From contig NZ_CP012590.1 in the NCBI RefSeq assembly GCF_001278845.1, positions 3,658,001-3,722,000 on the forward strand: a stretch of 64,000 bases of DNA. The letters run 5' to 3'. The notes under the pieces were generated by a model. It was given only the letters and a program-made list of their open reading frames with translations. It was not told the origin of the DNA and searched no databases. Made by a program: the position numbers and the translations under genes. Source of the DNA: Actinomyces sp. oral taxon 414 (GTDB lineage Bacteria; Actinomycetota; Actinomycetes; Actinomycetales; Actinomycetaceae). This document shows, in pieces, positions 37,332 to 44,115 of the stretch (its first letter is position 1; the number at the start of each line of letters is the position of its first letter).

Positions 37332-38072
37332 GTGAAACCCTTTATCATGATATCCACGCGTCCGGAGATCGAGGCGGCGGAGCAGGAGTACGAGTCCTTC
37401 CTCCTTCAAGGCGGCCTGGAGCGCGACCAGCTCCAGCACATCCGGCTCGAGGAGGTCGACTTCCTCGACGCCTTCACGGCCGGCGACGTCTCCGGCGTCT
37501 TCATAGGCGGCAGCCCCTACGACCTGTCGACCCCCGAGCCCGCCAAGACCCGCACGCAGCTGCGTGTAGAGGAGCAGGTGCGCGAGCTCCTGGCCGTCGC
37601 CCTCAAGGAGGGGGTGCCGCTGCTCGCCACCGGCTTCGGCCTGGAGGTGCTCGCCGACTATCTCGGCACGGCGACGTCGACCCGCTTCGCCGAGGCGCTG
37701 GGCGCCACCGAGGTGTTCCTGACCGCGCAGGGCCGCGAGGACCCGCTGCTGGAGGGCATGCCCCAGACCTTCACCGCCTTCGTCGGCCACCACGAGGGCG
37801 CCGTCGACGTCCCGGCGCACGCGACGCTGCTGGCCAGCTCGGCCGACTGCCCCGTGCAGATGATCCGGGTGGGCCGCAGCGTCTACGGCACCCAGTTCAA
37901 CCCCGAGCTCGACGTCGAGCGTTTCCTCCAGCGCGTCTCCATCTACTCCGACGCCGGTTACGGCGATCCGGGCATGATCGACGACATTCTCATCGGCGCC
38001 CGCACCAGCACCAACGAGCACCAGGCGGGCCGCATTATCCGGCGCTTCGTGGAGCACTTCCGCAGCGAGTAG
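37332..38072 (+). CDS. Class I glutamine amidotransferase-like pseudoenzyme
   Basis: A 246-residue protein of the GMP-synthase-type amidotransferase fold, closely related to the gene at 40822-41553. The nucleophile elbow, GACYG in the relative, reads ATGFG here (Cys to Gly at 101), and the FHPELD motif reads FNPELD (His to Asn at 190). Both catalytic Cys and His are lost while the fold (VFIGGSPYDLSTPEP, CPVQMIRVG) is kept and the frame is intact. It is therefore probably not an amidotransferase but a binding or regulatory protein. Start at GTG 37332, where the sequence begins MKPFIM like its relative. Confidence 0.85.
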   Translation: MKPFIMISTRPEIEAAEQEYESFLLQGGLERDQLQHIRLEEVDFLDAFTAGDVSGVFIGGSPYDLSTPEPAKTRTQLRVEEQVRELLAVALKEGVPLLATGFGLEVLADYLGTATSTRFAEALGATEVFLTAQGREDPLLEGMPQTFTAFVGHHEGAVDVPAHATLLASSADCPVQMIRVGRSVYGTQFNPELDVERFLQRVSIYSDAGYGDPGMIDDILIGARTSTNEHQAGRIIRRFVEHFRSE

Positions 38073-38200
38073 GGGCGGGGCGGCCGGGCCTGTCGGGCCC
38101 GTCGGGGGCCGGCCGGGGCGGGGCTTCCGGGCCGGCCGGGGTCGAACCGATCGGCCGGACCGTCGTACAGCGGCGGCCCCGGTGGTGTAGACCGGATGAC

Positions 38201-39037
38201 ATGAGCACCGTGAGCAGCGCCGTCGCCGCCCTGGCCGAGGTCATGGCGGGGCGCCGGACCCTGGCCGTGACCGGAGCCGGCATCTCCACCGACTCCGGCA
38301 TCCCCGACTACCGCGGCGTGGGCACGACGCCGATCGAACCGGTCGACTTCCAGCAATTCACCTCCGACCCGGTGTGGTACCGCTGGGTGTGGGCCCGCAA
38401 TCAGGCGACCTGGCGCCTGCTGGAGGGGCTGGCCCCGACCCCCGGCCACCTGGCCCTGGCGCGCCTGGAGGAGGCGGGCCTGCTCAGCGGGGTTGCCACC
38501 CAGAATGTCGACCGGCTCCACTCGCGGGCGGGCCAGGCCACCGTCTGGGAGCTGCACGGGGCCTACGACCGCGTCGTATGCCTGACCTGCGGGCGCATGG
38601 TGGGTCGGGCCGAGATCGACGCGCGGCTGGAGGCCGCCAACCCCGGCTTCCCGCGCGAGAGCGACCCCGCCCGCATCGCCATCACCCCCGAGGCCGACCG
38701 GGCCGCCGCCGAGGCCTGCGACTTCCGGGCCGTGACCTGCGAGGTCTGCGACGGGCTGCTCAAGCCGGACATTGTCTTCTTCGGCGAGTCGCTGCCGCCC
38801 GCCATGGAAGCGGCGATGCGGGCGGCGGGCGAGTGCGACGCGGTCCTCGTGGCGGGCACGAGCCTGGCGGTTCTTACCGGGCTGTGGATCGTGCGCCAGG
38901 CGATGGCCCACGGCGCCGAGGTCCTGGTCATTAATCGGGGGCCGACGGCGGTCGACGAGCTGGCGGACGTGCGCGTCGGGGGCGGGACCAGCGAGGTCCT
39001 GTCCGCGCTCGCCGGGGAGCTCCTGGGCGGCGAGTAG
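38201..39037 (+). CDS. Sir2-family NAD-dependent deacylase
   Basis: A 278-residue sirtuin with every family motif: GAGISTDSGIPDYRG at about 26-40, TQNVDRLH, the catalytic His in ELHG, two zinc cysteine pairs (CLTC and CEVC), PDIVFFGE and GTSL. It removes acetyl or other acyl groups from lysine using NAD in the cytoplasm. The segment between the zinc pairs is long, as in class II-like actinobacterial members. It lies 128 bp after the amidotransferase-like gene; any functional link is unproven. Confidence 0.93.
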   Translation: MSTVSSAVAALAEVMAGRRTLAVTGAGISTDSGIPDYRGVGTTPIEPVDFQQFTSDPVWYRWVWARNQATWRLLEGLAPTPGHLALARLEEAGLLSGVATQNVDRLHSRAGQATVWELHGAYDRVVCLTCGRMVGRAEIDARLEAANPGFPRESDPARIAITPEADRAAAEACDFRAVTCEVCDGLLKPDIVFFGESLPPAMEAAMRAAGECDAVLVAGTSLAVLTGLWIVRQAMAHGAEVLVINRGPTAVDELADVRVGGGTSEVLSALAGELLGGE

Positions 39038-39064
39038 GCCGCCGCGCGGGTCGGCCCGGCCCGG

Positions 39065-39200
39065 CCCGCGAGTACGTCACTTAACCCGCGAGATCGCCGG
39101 GTAACCCACGAGAACGTACCTCTAGCAGACGTTCTCGCGGGTTAAGTGACGATCTCGGCGGTTAAGTGACGTTCTCGCGGGTTACCCGGCGATCTCACGG
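39065..39200. repeat. Array of 20-bp units in two opposed arms
   Basis: Exact 20-bp steps are seen. The right arm has GTTCTCGCGGGTTAAGTGAC (39131), GATCTCGGCGGTTAAGTGAC (39151), GTTCTCGCGGGTTACCCGGC (39171) and a partial unit from 39191. The left arm is inverted: GTTCTCGTGGGTTACCCGGC (39115-39096), GATCTCGCGGGTTAAGTGAC (39095-39076) and a partial unit. A 15-bp centre separates them. Units alternate GTTCTC and GATCTC starts. It could form a long cruciform or hairpin after sir2, or bind a protein cooperatively. Confidence 0.8.
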
Positions 39201-39274
39201 ACCGCCACGCCGCTCCCCCGCCGTCCCACACCACCGCCCGCTGAATAACCTTCCCGGCCCGCGGCGGCGCCGGT

Positions 39275-39394
39275 TGTCCAAATCTGCCACAAAGACCCCG
39301 ACCGGGCCGGAACGCACGAGAAGAATCGTTGATATTCCGCGCCTCTTCTCACGGCTGACACCGGCCCGGGGCGCCTTTGTGGCAGATTCGGACA
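39275..39394. repeat. 120-bp MITE-like element, family 1, second copy
   Basis: Same ends and length as 27406-27525. The interior is inverted relative to that copy. GAATAACCTTCC 12-mers lie outside it on both sides (39243-39254 and 39418-39429), here in the same orientation. Confidence 0.75.
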
Positions 39395-39438
39395 CGCCCT
39401 CGCTCCGGCCGACCCCAGAATAACCTTCCAAATTCTTC

Positions 39439-40620
39439 TCAACGTATCCCCGTCGCCGCCGGATCCGTCTTCGCCTGTTTCTGCGCCTCGAACCACTGAC
39501 GGCCGGACATGAGAACCGGGAGACTCAGGCTCAGGAGCAGCAGCGTCCCCAGAACGAGTGCGGAAACTAATCGGGGCGCGAAAAGAGATCCGGAGTATTT
39601 CGGGTCCACCTCGGCGGGCAGTGCGCAGAAGACGATATAGGTGCAGGCCGCGATGAGTGATCCCATCACCAGGCGCCCTCTCGCACCGCCGCCGCGAGGG
39701 GCCAGAATTCCACTGATTCCGAGCAGCGCCCCTGCGAAGGAGATCAAGGAGAGGGCCAACGGGAGTGCCGGCGGCAGGGAGAATCGAAGAATCGAGGCTA
39801 CGGAGCTCCATGGCCCCGGCATAAGCGTTTCCGGATCGTTTTCCCGGATCATCACGTAGTAGAGCGCTCTCGCGAATGCGAATACCTCTCGCGCTGCAAG
39901 CCCCGCGCACATGCCCGCGGCGAGCGTTACCGGAACGGGGCGACCGTCGAGGTCCCGGTTGGCCCAGGCGGATGCGGAACCGACGATTCCCAGCACGAGA
40001 AGCAGAATGAAAGTAAAATTGATGGCGACGTCCATGATGTTACGCCACAGGGTCAGTTGAGTCGCAGCATTCAGGCCTGTGATGACGAAGGCCGCGACAG
40101 TCAGAATCGTGGGCCGACGTCTGACCGCCTGGATGGTCGCCCCCGCCATGAACCACACGAAAGGATTGAACAGGACGTTCTGCATCAATATGATTGCGGC
40201 CGAGCCATCCGAGACGTAACCCCGTATCCTCACGTAGGAGAACAGCGTCATGAGCACGAAGAAGACGAGGGCGAAGCACAGTCCGACGAGGTGGCCGATC
40301 TCCGCGCCGCTGCGCCTCGCGCGCACCGGCGTTCCGCAGCTCGTTCCGTACATTCCGTAGCCCGCTCCGTAGCCGCGGGAAGAATCGTGAACAGTCCCAT
40401 AACCGCGGGCGGAATCATGGAGGGCCCCGTAGCCGCGGACGGGCTGGAACCCCCGGCTCTGAGCCGCCGGAGGAGCGGCCGGGATGGCGCGGGAATCCAC
40501 CTGCGAACCCGGATCGCCTCGAGACGGGTTCGAGTCGTCCGGGGGCGCGGACCGGGACGACTCGCAGGACGACGAACGGGCGGATGGGAAATTTTCGAGA
40601 GGCGATTGAGACGGGCTCAT
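39439..40620 (-). CDS. Polytopic membrane protein with RGYG-repeat N-terminus
   Basis: A 393-residue protein of unknown function. Residues 1-105 are soluble, Ser/Pro-rich and contain a short repeat (RGYGALHDSA, RGYGTVHDSS, RGYGAGYGMY). About eight hydrophobic segments follow, from GHLVGLCFALVFFVLMTLF to the C-terminal LLLLSLSLPVLM. No transport or enzyme motif was recognised. The DNA is slightly lower in GC than the neighbours, and it follows directly after the repeat-rich stretch, so it may be recently acquired. Confidence 0.7.
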   Translation of the reverse strand: MSPSQSPLENFPSARSSSCESSRSAPPDDSNPSRGDPGSQVDSRAIPAAPPAAQSRGFQPVRGYGALHDSARGYGTVHDSSRGYGAGYGMYGTSCGTPVRARRSGAEIGHLVGLCFALVFFVLMTLFSYVRIRGYVSDGSAAIILMQNVLFNPFVWFMAGATIQAVRRRPTILTVAAFVITGLNAATQLTLWRNIMDVAINFTFILLLVLGIVGSASAWANRDLDGRPVPVTLAAGMCAGLAAREVFAFARALYYVMIRENDPETLMPGPWSSVASILRFSLPPALPLALSLISFAGALLGISGILAPRGGGARGRLVMGSLIAACTYIVFCALPAEVDPKYSGSLFAPRLVSALVLGTLLLLSLSLPVLMSGRQWFEAQKQAKTDPAATGIR

Positions 40621-40821
40621 AACGCCTCATTATTCCTCATGGTCGCATCACGGACCAGGGCGCCCCGGCGAGCGCCCCCGGAGCCCGCCCGCCCCGACCC
40701 CGATGCGCCCGCCGACTCATCGACCGCCGTCGGCTCCGAATCATCGGCGGATGCTCGAATGTCAGTTCGGGCCGCCCACGGCCTCCACTTCAACCGATCC
40801 CGGCGTCCGTCCGGACCAAGG

Positions 40822-41553
40822 TCAGCGGGCGTGAACGGCCACGAAATTGCGCAGGACCGCCCAGGACGGGCTCACGTCCTGGGTCAGCGCCCAGGCCCGG
40901 AGCCGCTCCAGCTCCTCGGTGGCGAAATAGCCGTGCCCGACGTAGAAGCCCAGGCGGTGCCCCAGGGCCGCGCCGTCGAGCTCGGGATGGAACTGGGTGG
41001 CGTAGAGGTTGGCGCGCACGCGCAGCATCTGCACCGGGCAGCTCTCGCTCGTGGCCAGGACGACGGCGCGGGGCGGAGCGACGCTGATCGCCTCCTTGTG
41101 CGCGACGAAGGAGTGGAAGGGGCTTGTTATCCCGGCGCACACGGGATCGGCCCGCCCGGCGTCGGTCAGGGCGATCTGCGGGGCGCTGACCGGCTCGGCG
41201 TAGCGGGTGTCGATGACCGCGCCCTGATGGCGCCCGAGCGTGCCCACCCCGTAGCAGGCGCCCAGGAAGGGGAAGTCGGCCTCCACCAGGCGGTCGAGCA
41301 GGACGTCGAGCTCGGCCTCGACACGGCGCTGGACCTGCGATTTGGTGTCCTGGGGCGTGGTGGTGTTGAAAGGGGAGCCGCCCACCATAATCCCGGACCA
41401 GTCCTCGAGCCGGATCTCGGGCAGGGGCTCGGCCTCGAGGCGGTGACGGACGAGCTCGTGCTCGGCCAGGCCGGTGCGGGTGAGGAAGGCCTCGTACTCG
41501 GCGTCGGCGGGGCCGTCGTCGGCACGGGTGGCCAGGAGCAGGAAGGGTTTCAC
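40822..41553 (-). CDS. Class I glutamine amidotransferase-like protein, catalytic triad present
   Basis: A 243-residue protein starting MKPFLLLATR at GTG 41553. It has the glutaminase triad: Cys100 in FLGACYGVGTLG, His189 and Glu191 in ATQFHPELDG. It resembles GMP-synthase-type and YfeJ/guaA-like stand-alone amidotransferases that release ammonia from glutamine. It is a paralogue of 37332-38072, which has lost the triad. No partner synthetase is adjacent. Confidence 0.88.
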   Translation of the reverse strand: MKPFLLLATRADDGPADAEYEAFLTRTGLAEHELVRHRLEAEPLPEIRLEDWSGIMVGGSPFNTTTPQDTKSQVQRRVEAELDVLLDRLVEADFPFLGACYGVGTLGRHQGAVIDTRYAEPVSAPQIALTDAGRADPVCAGITSPFHSFVAHKEAISVAPPRAVVLATSESCPVQMLRVRANLYATQFHPELDGAALGHRLGFYVGHGYFATEELERLRAWALTQDVSPSWAVLRNFVAVHAR

Positions 41554-41626
41554 GTCCGCGAGCCTAGTCGGAGCGGACGGGCGGCGGGGCATCCGGTCGC
41601 CCGGCGGGCTCGGCGGGCGGCGCGGC

Positions 41627-42493
41627 TCAGTGCAGGGCCTCCAGGAGGGACTCGACGGCGGCCCGGACGATGTGGGTCTGGGGTCGGCGAGCGCGCCCGG
41701 TCCCGCCGGCGGGGTCGGCGTCCGGGCCCGGTCCCGCCGGCCCGGACGCGTGCCCGGGGGCCTCGGCGGCGCGACGGCCGCTGTGCCGCCCGGAGCCGGC
41801 CCTGGCGCTCACACGGTCGACGACGGCCAGGCCCGCCACGCGCACGCCCCGGGCGGCCATGGCCATCGCCTCGGCGACGGAGTCGGTGACGACGACGTCG
41901 GCCCCCATCTCGGCCAGGAGGAGGGCCTCTGCGGGGGTGGGCAGCACCGGCCCGGGGATGAGGGCGGCGATGCCGGCCCCGGTGACGCCGTCGACCGTGG
42001 TGAGGCGCTCGGCGAAGGCGGTGTCCCAGGCGGCCTCGACGGTCCGGACGGCCGGGAAGAGGGGGGTGCCGGTGAGGCTGAGGTGGTCGCGCACCGCCAG
42101 GACGTCGCCGGGGATCAGCGCCCCCAGGCTGGAGGCGCGGGTGGCGAGCAGGGCGGCTCGCACGCGGGCCCCGGCGGCGATGCGCGCGAAGGCGGTGGTG
42201 CGGGCGGCGGACCGGCCCTCGAAGAGGCTGGTGCGGCCGCGGGCGATGAGGACCCCCAGGCCGTCCTTCTCGTAGGTGACCAGCGCGTCCTCCTGGCCGA
42301 CGCCGCCGGGGGCGCGCACGCCGGGCAGGAAGGACAGACGCACCCGGGAGGCGGGCCGCCCCCAGGCCTCGTCGAGCTCGGTGAGGAGGGCCGGCTCGGC
42401 GATGACGAGAAGGTCGTGGCGGACGCGCCCGGTGGCCAGCAGCAGCGAGACGCCCTGGGGGTCCTCGTCCCAAGTGCCGGACTGTGCGGCCAC
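41627..42493 (-). CDS. Divergent purine-nucleoside-phosphorylase-like protein
   Basis: The 288-residue product follows the PNP/UDP-phosphorylase order: SFLPGVRAPGG, VLIARGRTSLFEG (phosphate-site region, usually R.H.YEG), ALLATRASSLGALIPGDVLAVRDHLSLTG (usually TNAAGG..GD..LI.DHLNLTG), GPVLPTPAEALLLAEMGADVV and TDSVAEAMAMAARGVRVAGL. Several catalytic-site residues differ from standard PNP (AAGG replaced by ASSL, MST replaced by TDS), so activity or substrate may have changed. A low-complexity Gly/Pro insert lies near residues 225-265. It ends 73 bp upstream of the amidotransferase start, same strand. Confidence 0.7.
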   Translation of the reverse strand: MAAQSGTWDEDPQGVSLLLATGRVRHDLLVIAEPALLTELDEAWGRPASRVRLSFLPGVRAPGGVGQEDALVTYEKDGLGVLIARGRTSLFEGRSAARTTAFARIAAGARVRAALLATRASSLGALIPGDVLAVRDHLSLTGTPLFPAVRTVEAAWDTAFAERLTTVDGVTGAGIAALIPGPVLPTPAEALLLAEMGADVVVTDSVAEAMAMAARGVRVAGLAVVDRVSARAGSGRHSGRRAAEAPGHASGPAGPGPDADPAGGTGRARRPQTHIVRAAVESLLEALH

Positions 42494-42702
42494 GGCGCCT
42501 CCTCCTGCTCGGTCGATCCGGTTGGCTCGAAGGGTACCCGCCCGGGCGGGAATGTGATTCCCCCGCCGGGAGGAGACGGCGGATCCTGTCCCGAACGCGC
42601 CGCCGCGTCATCCCATCATTCCTTCGCCGGGAGAAGACGGCGCGCAGCGGGCCGGGCGGCGAATACCGGGCGCGCTCGGCGCCGCGCTCGCCGGGGCGGC
42701 GA

Positions 42703-43134
42703 TCACAGGGCGCGGTCGTAATAGATCTTGCCGCCGATCAGGGCCATCGCCATGAGGACTTCCACGCCCACGAGGACCGCGACGCCGTCCGCTCCCAGCA
42801 GTGCGGCCGCGGTGCCCAAGATCGCCGAGATCAGGCCGATGACGCCCGTGAGGCTCCAGGCGCGCAGCCACACCATCTTGTCCCTCTCGTCGTCCCTGCC
42901 CAGGATCTCGCGGGAGAAGACCGAGTCGTGCCCGCGCCGATCGAGCACGACGAGGACCAGGAAGACCGCGGTCGTCGCGCCGAGCCCCACGGCGAAACCG
43001 CCCAGATAACTGCGGAAGTGGGAGCCGGCCGGAGCCAGCAGGCAGCCGGCGCCGGAGGCCGCGGCGAGGACGGCGCACAGGATCAGGTAGGCGAGTCCGC
43101 GCCGACGCGGCGCCCACCGGGAGTGCTCAGGCAT
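42703..43134 (-). CDS. Four-segment membrane protein of HTH operon
   Basis: A 143-residue protein with four hydrophobic segments in two pairs, separated by a charged cytoplasmic loop (FSREILGRDDERDKMVWLRAW). It resembles DUF2178/DUF3796-like proteins, which sit beside small XRE regulators, as here. Its ATG overlaps the stop of the XRE gene by 8 bp. Function unknown. Confidence 0.75.
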   Translation of the reverse strand: MPEHSRWAPRRRGLAYLILCAVLAAASGAGCLLAPAGSHFRSYLGGFAVGLGATTAVFLVLVVLDRRGHDSVFSREILGRDDERDKMVWLRAWSLTGVIGLISAILGTAAALLGADGVAVLVGVEVLMAMALIGGKIYYDRAL

Positions 43135-43315
43135 GGAAGATCTCCTCGACGGTGGAATCGAAGTAGCGGGCGATGGCGATCGCTAAAGGCAGGGAGGGAT
43201 CGTATTTGCCCTTCTCAATGGAGTTGACGCTCTGCCGGGAGACGCCGAGCTCCTGACCGAGTTGTGCCTGCGTGAGCCCCTTGGCCTCGCGCAGGGCGCG
43301 CACGTCGTTGTCCAT
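43127..43315 (-). CDS. Small XRE-type helix-turn-helix regulator
   Basis: A 62-residue protein that is almost only a helix-turn-helix: DVRALREAKGLTQAQLGQEL, then SRQSVNSIEKGKYDPSLPLA and the tail DSTVEEIF. This is the YozG/VapI-like mini-regulator class often paired with membrane proteins. Start at ATG 43315, where the family begins. It is the third gene of a four-gene minus-strand operon (43954 to 42703) and probably represses it, perhaps through the palindrome at 44052-44079. Confidence 0.88.
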   Translation of the reverse strand: MDNDVRALREAKGLTQAQLGQELGVSRQSVNSIEKGKYDPSLPLAIAIARYFDSTVEEIFHA

Positions 43316-43326
43316 TGAGGTCTCCT

Positions 43327-43527
43327 TCACCGTCGGGTTCGATCGTAGCGAAAGGCGGGCGCGAGAAGGGCGGCACCCGCTGCCAGGAGAACGACCGCGA
43401 TGACGATGCGCCATCCGTCCAGGAGCGGGGCGAGCATCCCGCTGGCGGTGAGCTGGGACAGGAGGAGAAGGCCGAACCCCTGAGCGCGGCGGCGGCGAAC
43501 GCCTCTCGGGAGGTCGCGGGCGCACAT
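43327..43527 (-). CDS. Small two-segment membrane protein
   Basis: 66 residues starting at ATG 43527, one base after the stop of the previous gene. Two hydrophobic segments are seen, FGLLLLSQLTASGMLAPLL and WRIVIAVVLLAAGAALLAPA, after an Arg-rich N-terminus. It lies between a larger membrane protein and the XRE regulator and is probably co-expressed. Function unknown. Confidence 0.65.
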   Translation of the reverse strand: MCARDLPRGVRRRRAQGFGLLLLSQLTASGMLAPLLDGWRIVIAVVLLAAGAALLAPAFRYDRTRR

Positions 43528-43528
43528 C

Positions 43529-43954
43529 TCAGGCACCCGCCCCGGCGGAGGCCGCGGGCGAGAGAGGCCGCTTCCAGTGAGCCCCGATCGCGCGCCCGGC
43601 GATCGCACCCATGAACAGCAGCGTGGACAGCACGACGCCGATGAGCAGGCCGTCGACGATGAAGGGCGGGCGGATCTGGAGCATCATCGTCGTCGGGTAG
43701 ATGATTCCGAACCAGATGACCGAGGAGATGCAGGACATGAGCACATAGCGGTTGAGGGGCCGGGTCCGGCGGGCCCGGTAGACGGCGCTCGCGATGCGGG
43801 CGAGGAGGCCGACGACGATGAGGCTCACCCCCATGCCGATCATGAGATCGCGGCCGCTGGCCGAGATCGAGGGGTTTCCGATGAGGATGGCGGACTCGAG
43901 GGCGGCGCCGGAGATGACGAGCAGGGCGGACACGGCGCGGATGACGGTGTTCAT
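43529..43954 (-). CDS. Four-segment membrane protein, first gene of HTH operon
   Basis: A 141-residue protein with four membrane segments, for example AVSALLVISGAALESAILIG and IGMGVSLIVVGLLARIASAV. No motif of known function was found. It is the first gene of the operon with a 66-residue membrane protein, an XRE regulator and a second four-segment protein. Confidence 0.72.
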   Translation of the reverse strand: MNTVIRAVSALLVISGAALESAILIGNPSISASGRDLMIGMGVSLIVVGLLARIASAVYRARRTRPLNRYVLMSCISSVIWFGIIYPTTMMLQIRPPFIVDGLLIGVVLSTLLFMGAIAGRAIGAHWKRPLSPAASAGAGA

Positions 43955-44033
43955 AACGGGTTCCGTTTCGAGATGGTGGGTGGATGGACGGTGGATGGCG
44001 GGCCTTGGCGGGTCCTGGCGGGCCTGTCAGGTT

Positions 44034-44079
44034 TGCTTGACATGTCTAGTGTGCTTGACGTGAGCGCTCGTGTCAAGCA
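44034..44079. promoter_or_regulatory. Palindromic operator candidate between HTH operon and hrpB
   Basis: TGCTTGAC at 44034-44041 is repeated at 44052, where it opens an imperfect 28-bp palindrome ending GTCAAGCA at 44079. It lies about 80-125 bp before the first gene of the XRE operon and 37 bp before hrpB. The embedded TTGAC could also serve as a -35 box toward hrpB. Autoregulation by the XRE protein is the simplest reading. Confidence 0.5.
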
Positions 44080-44115
44080 TCCTTTGCAACCAATTTTCTT
44101 CGGCATGATGGGGCC

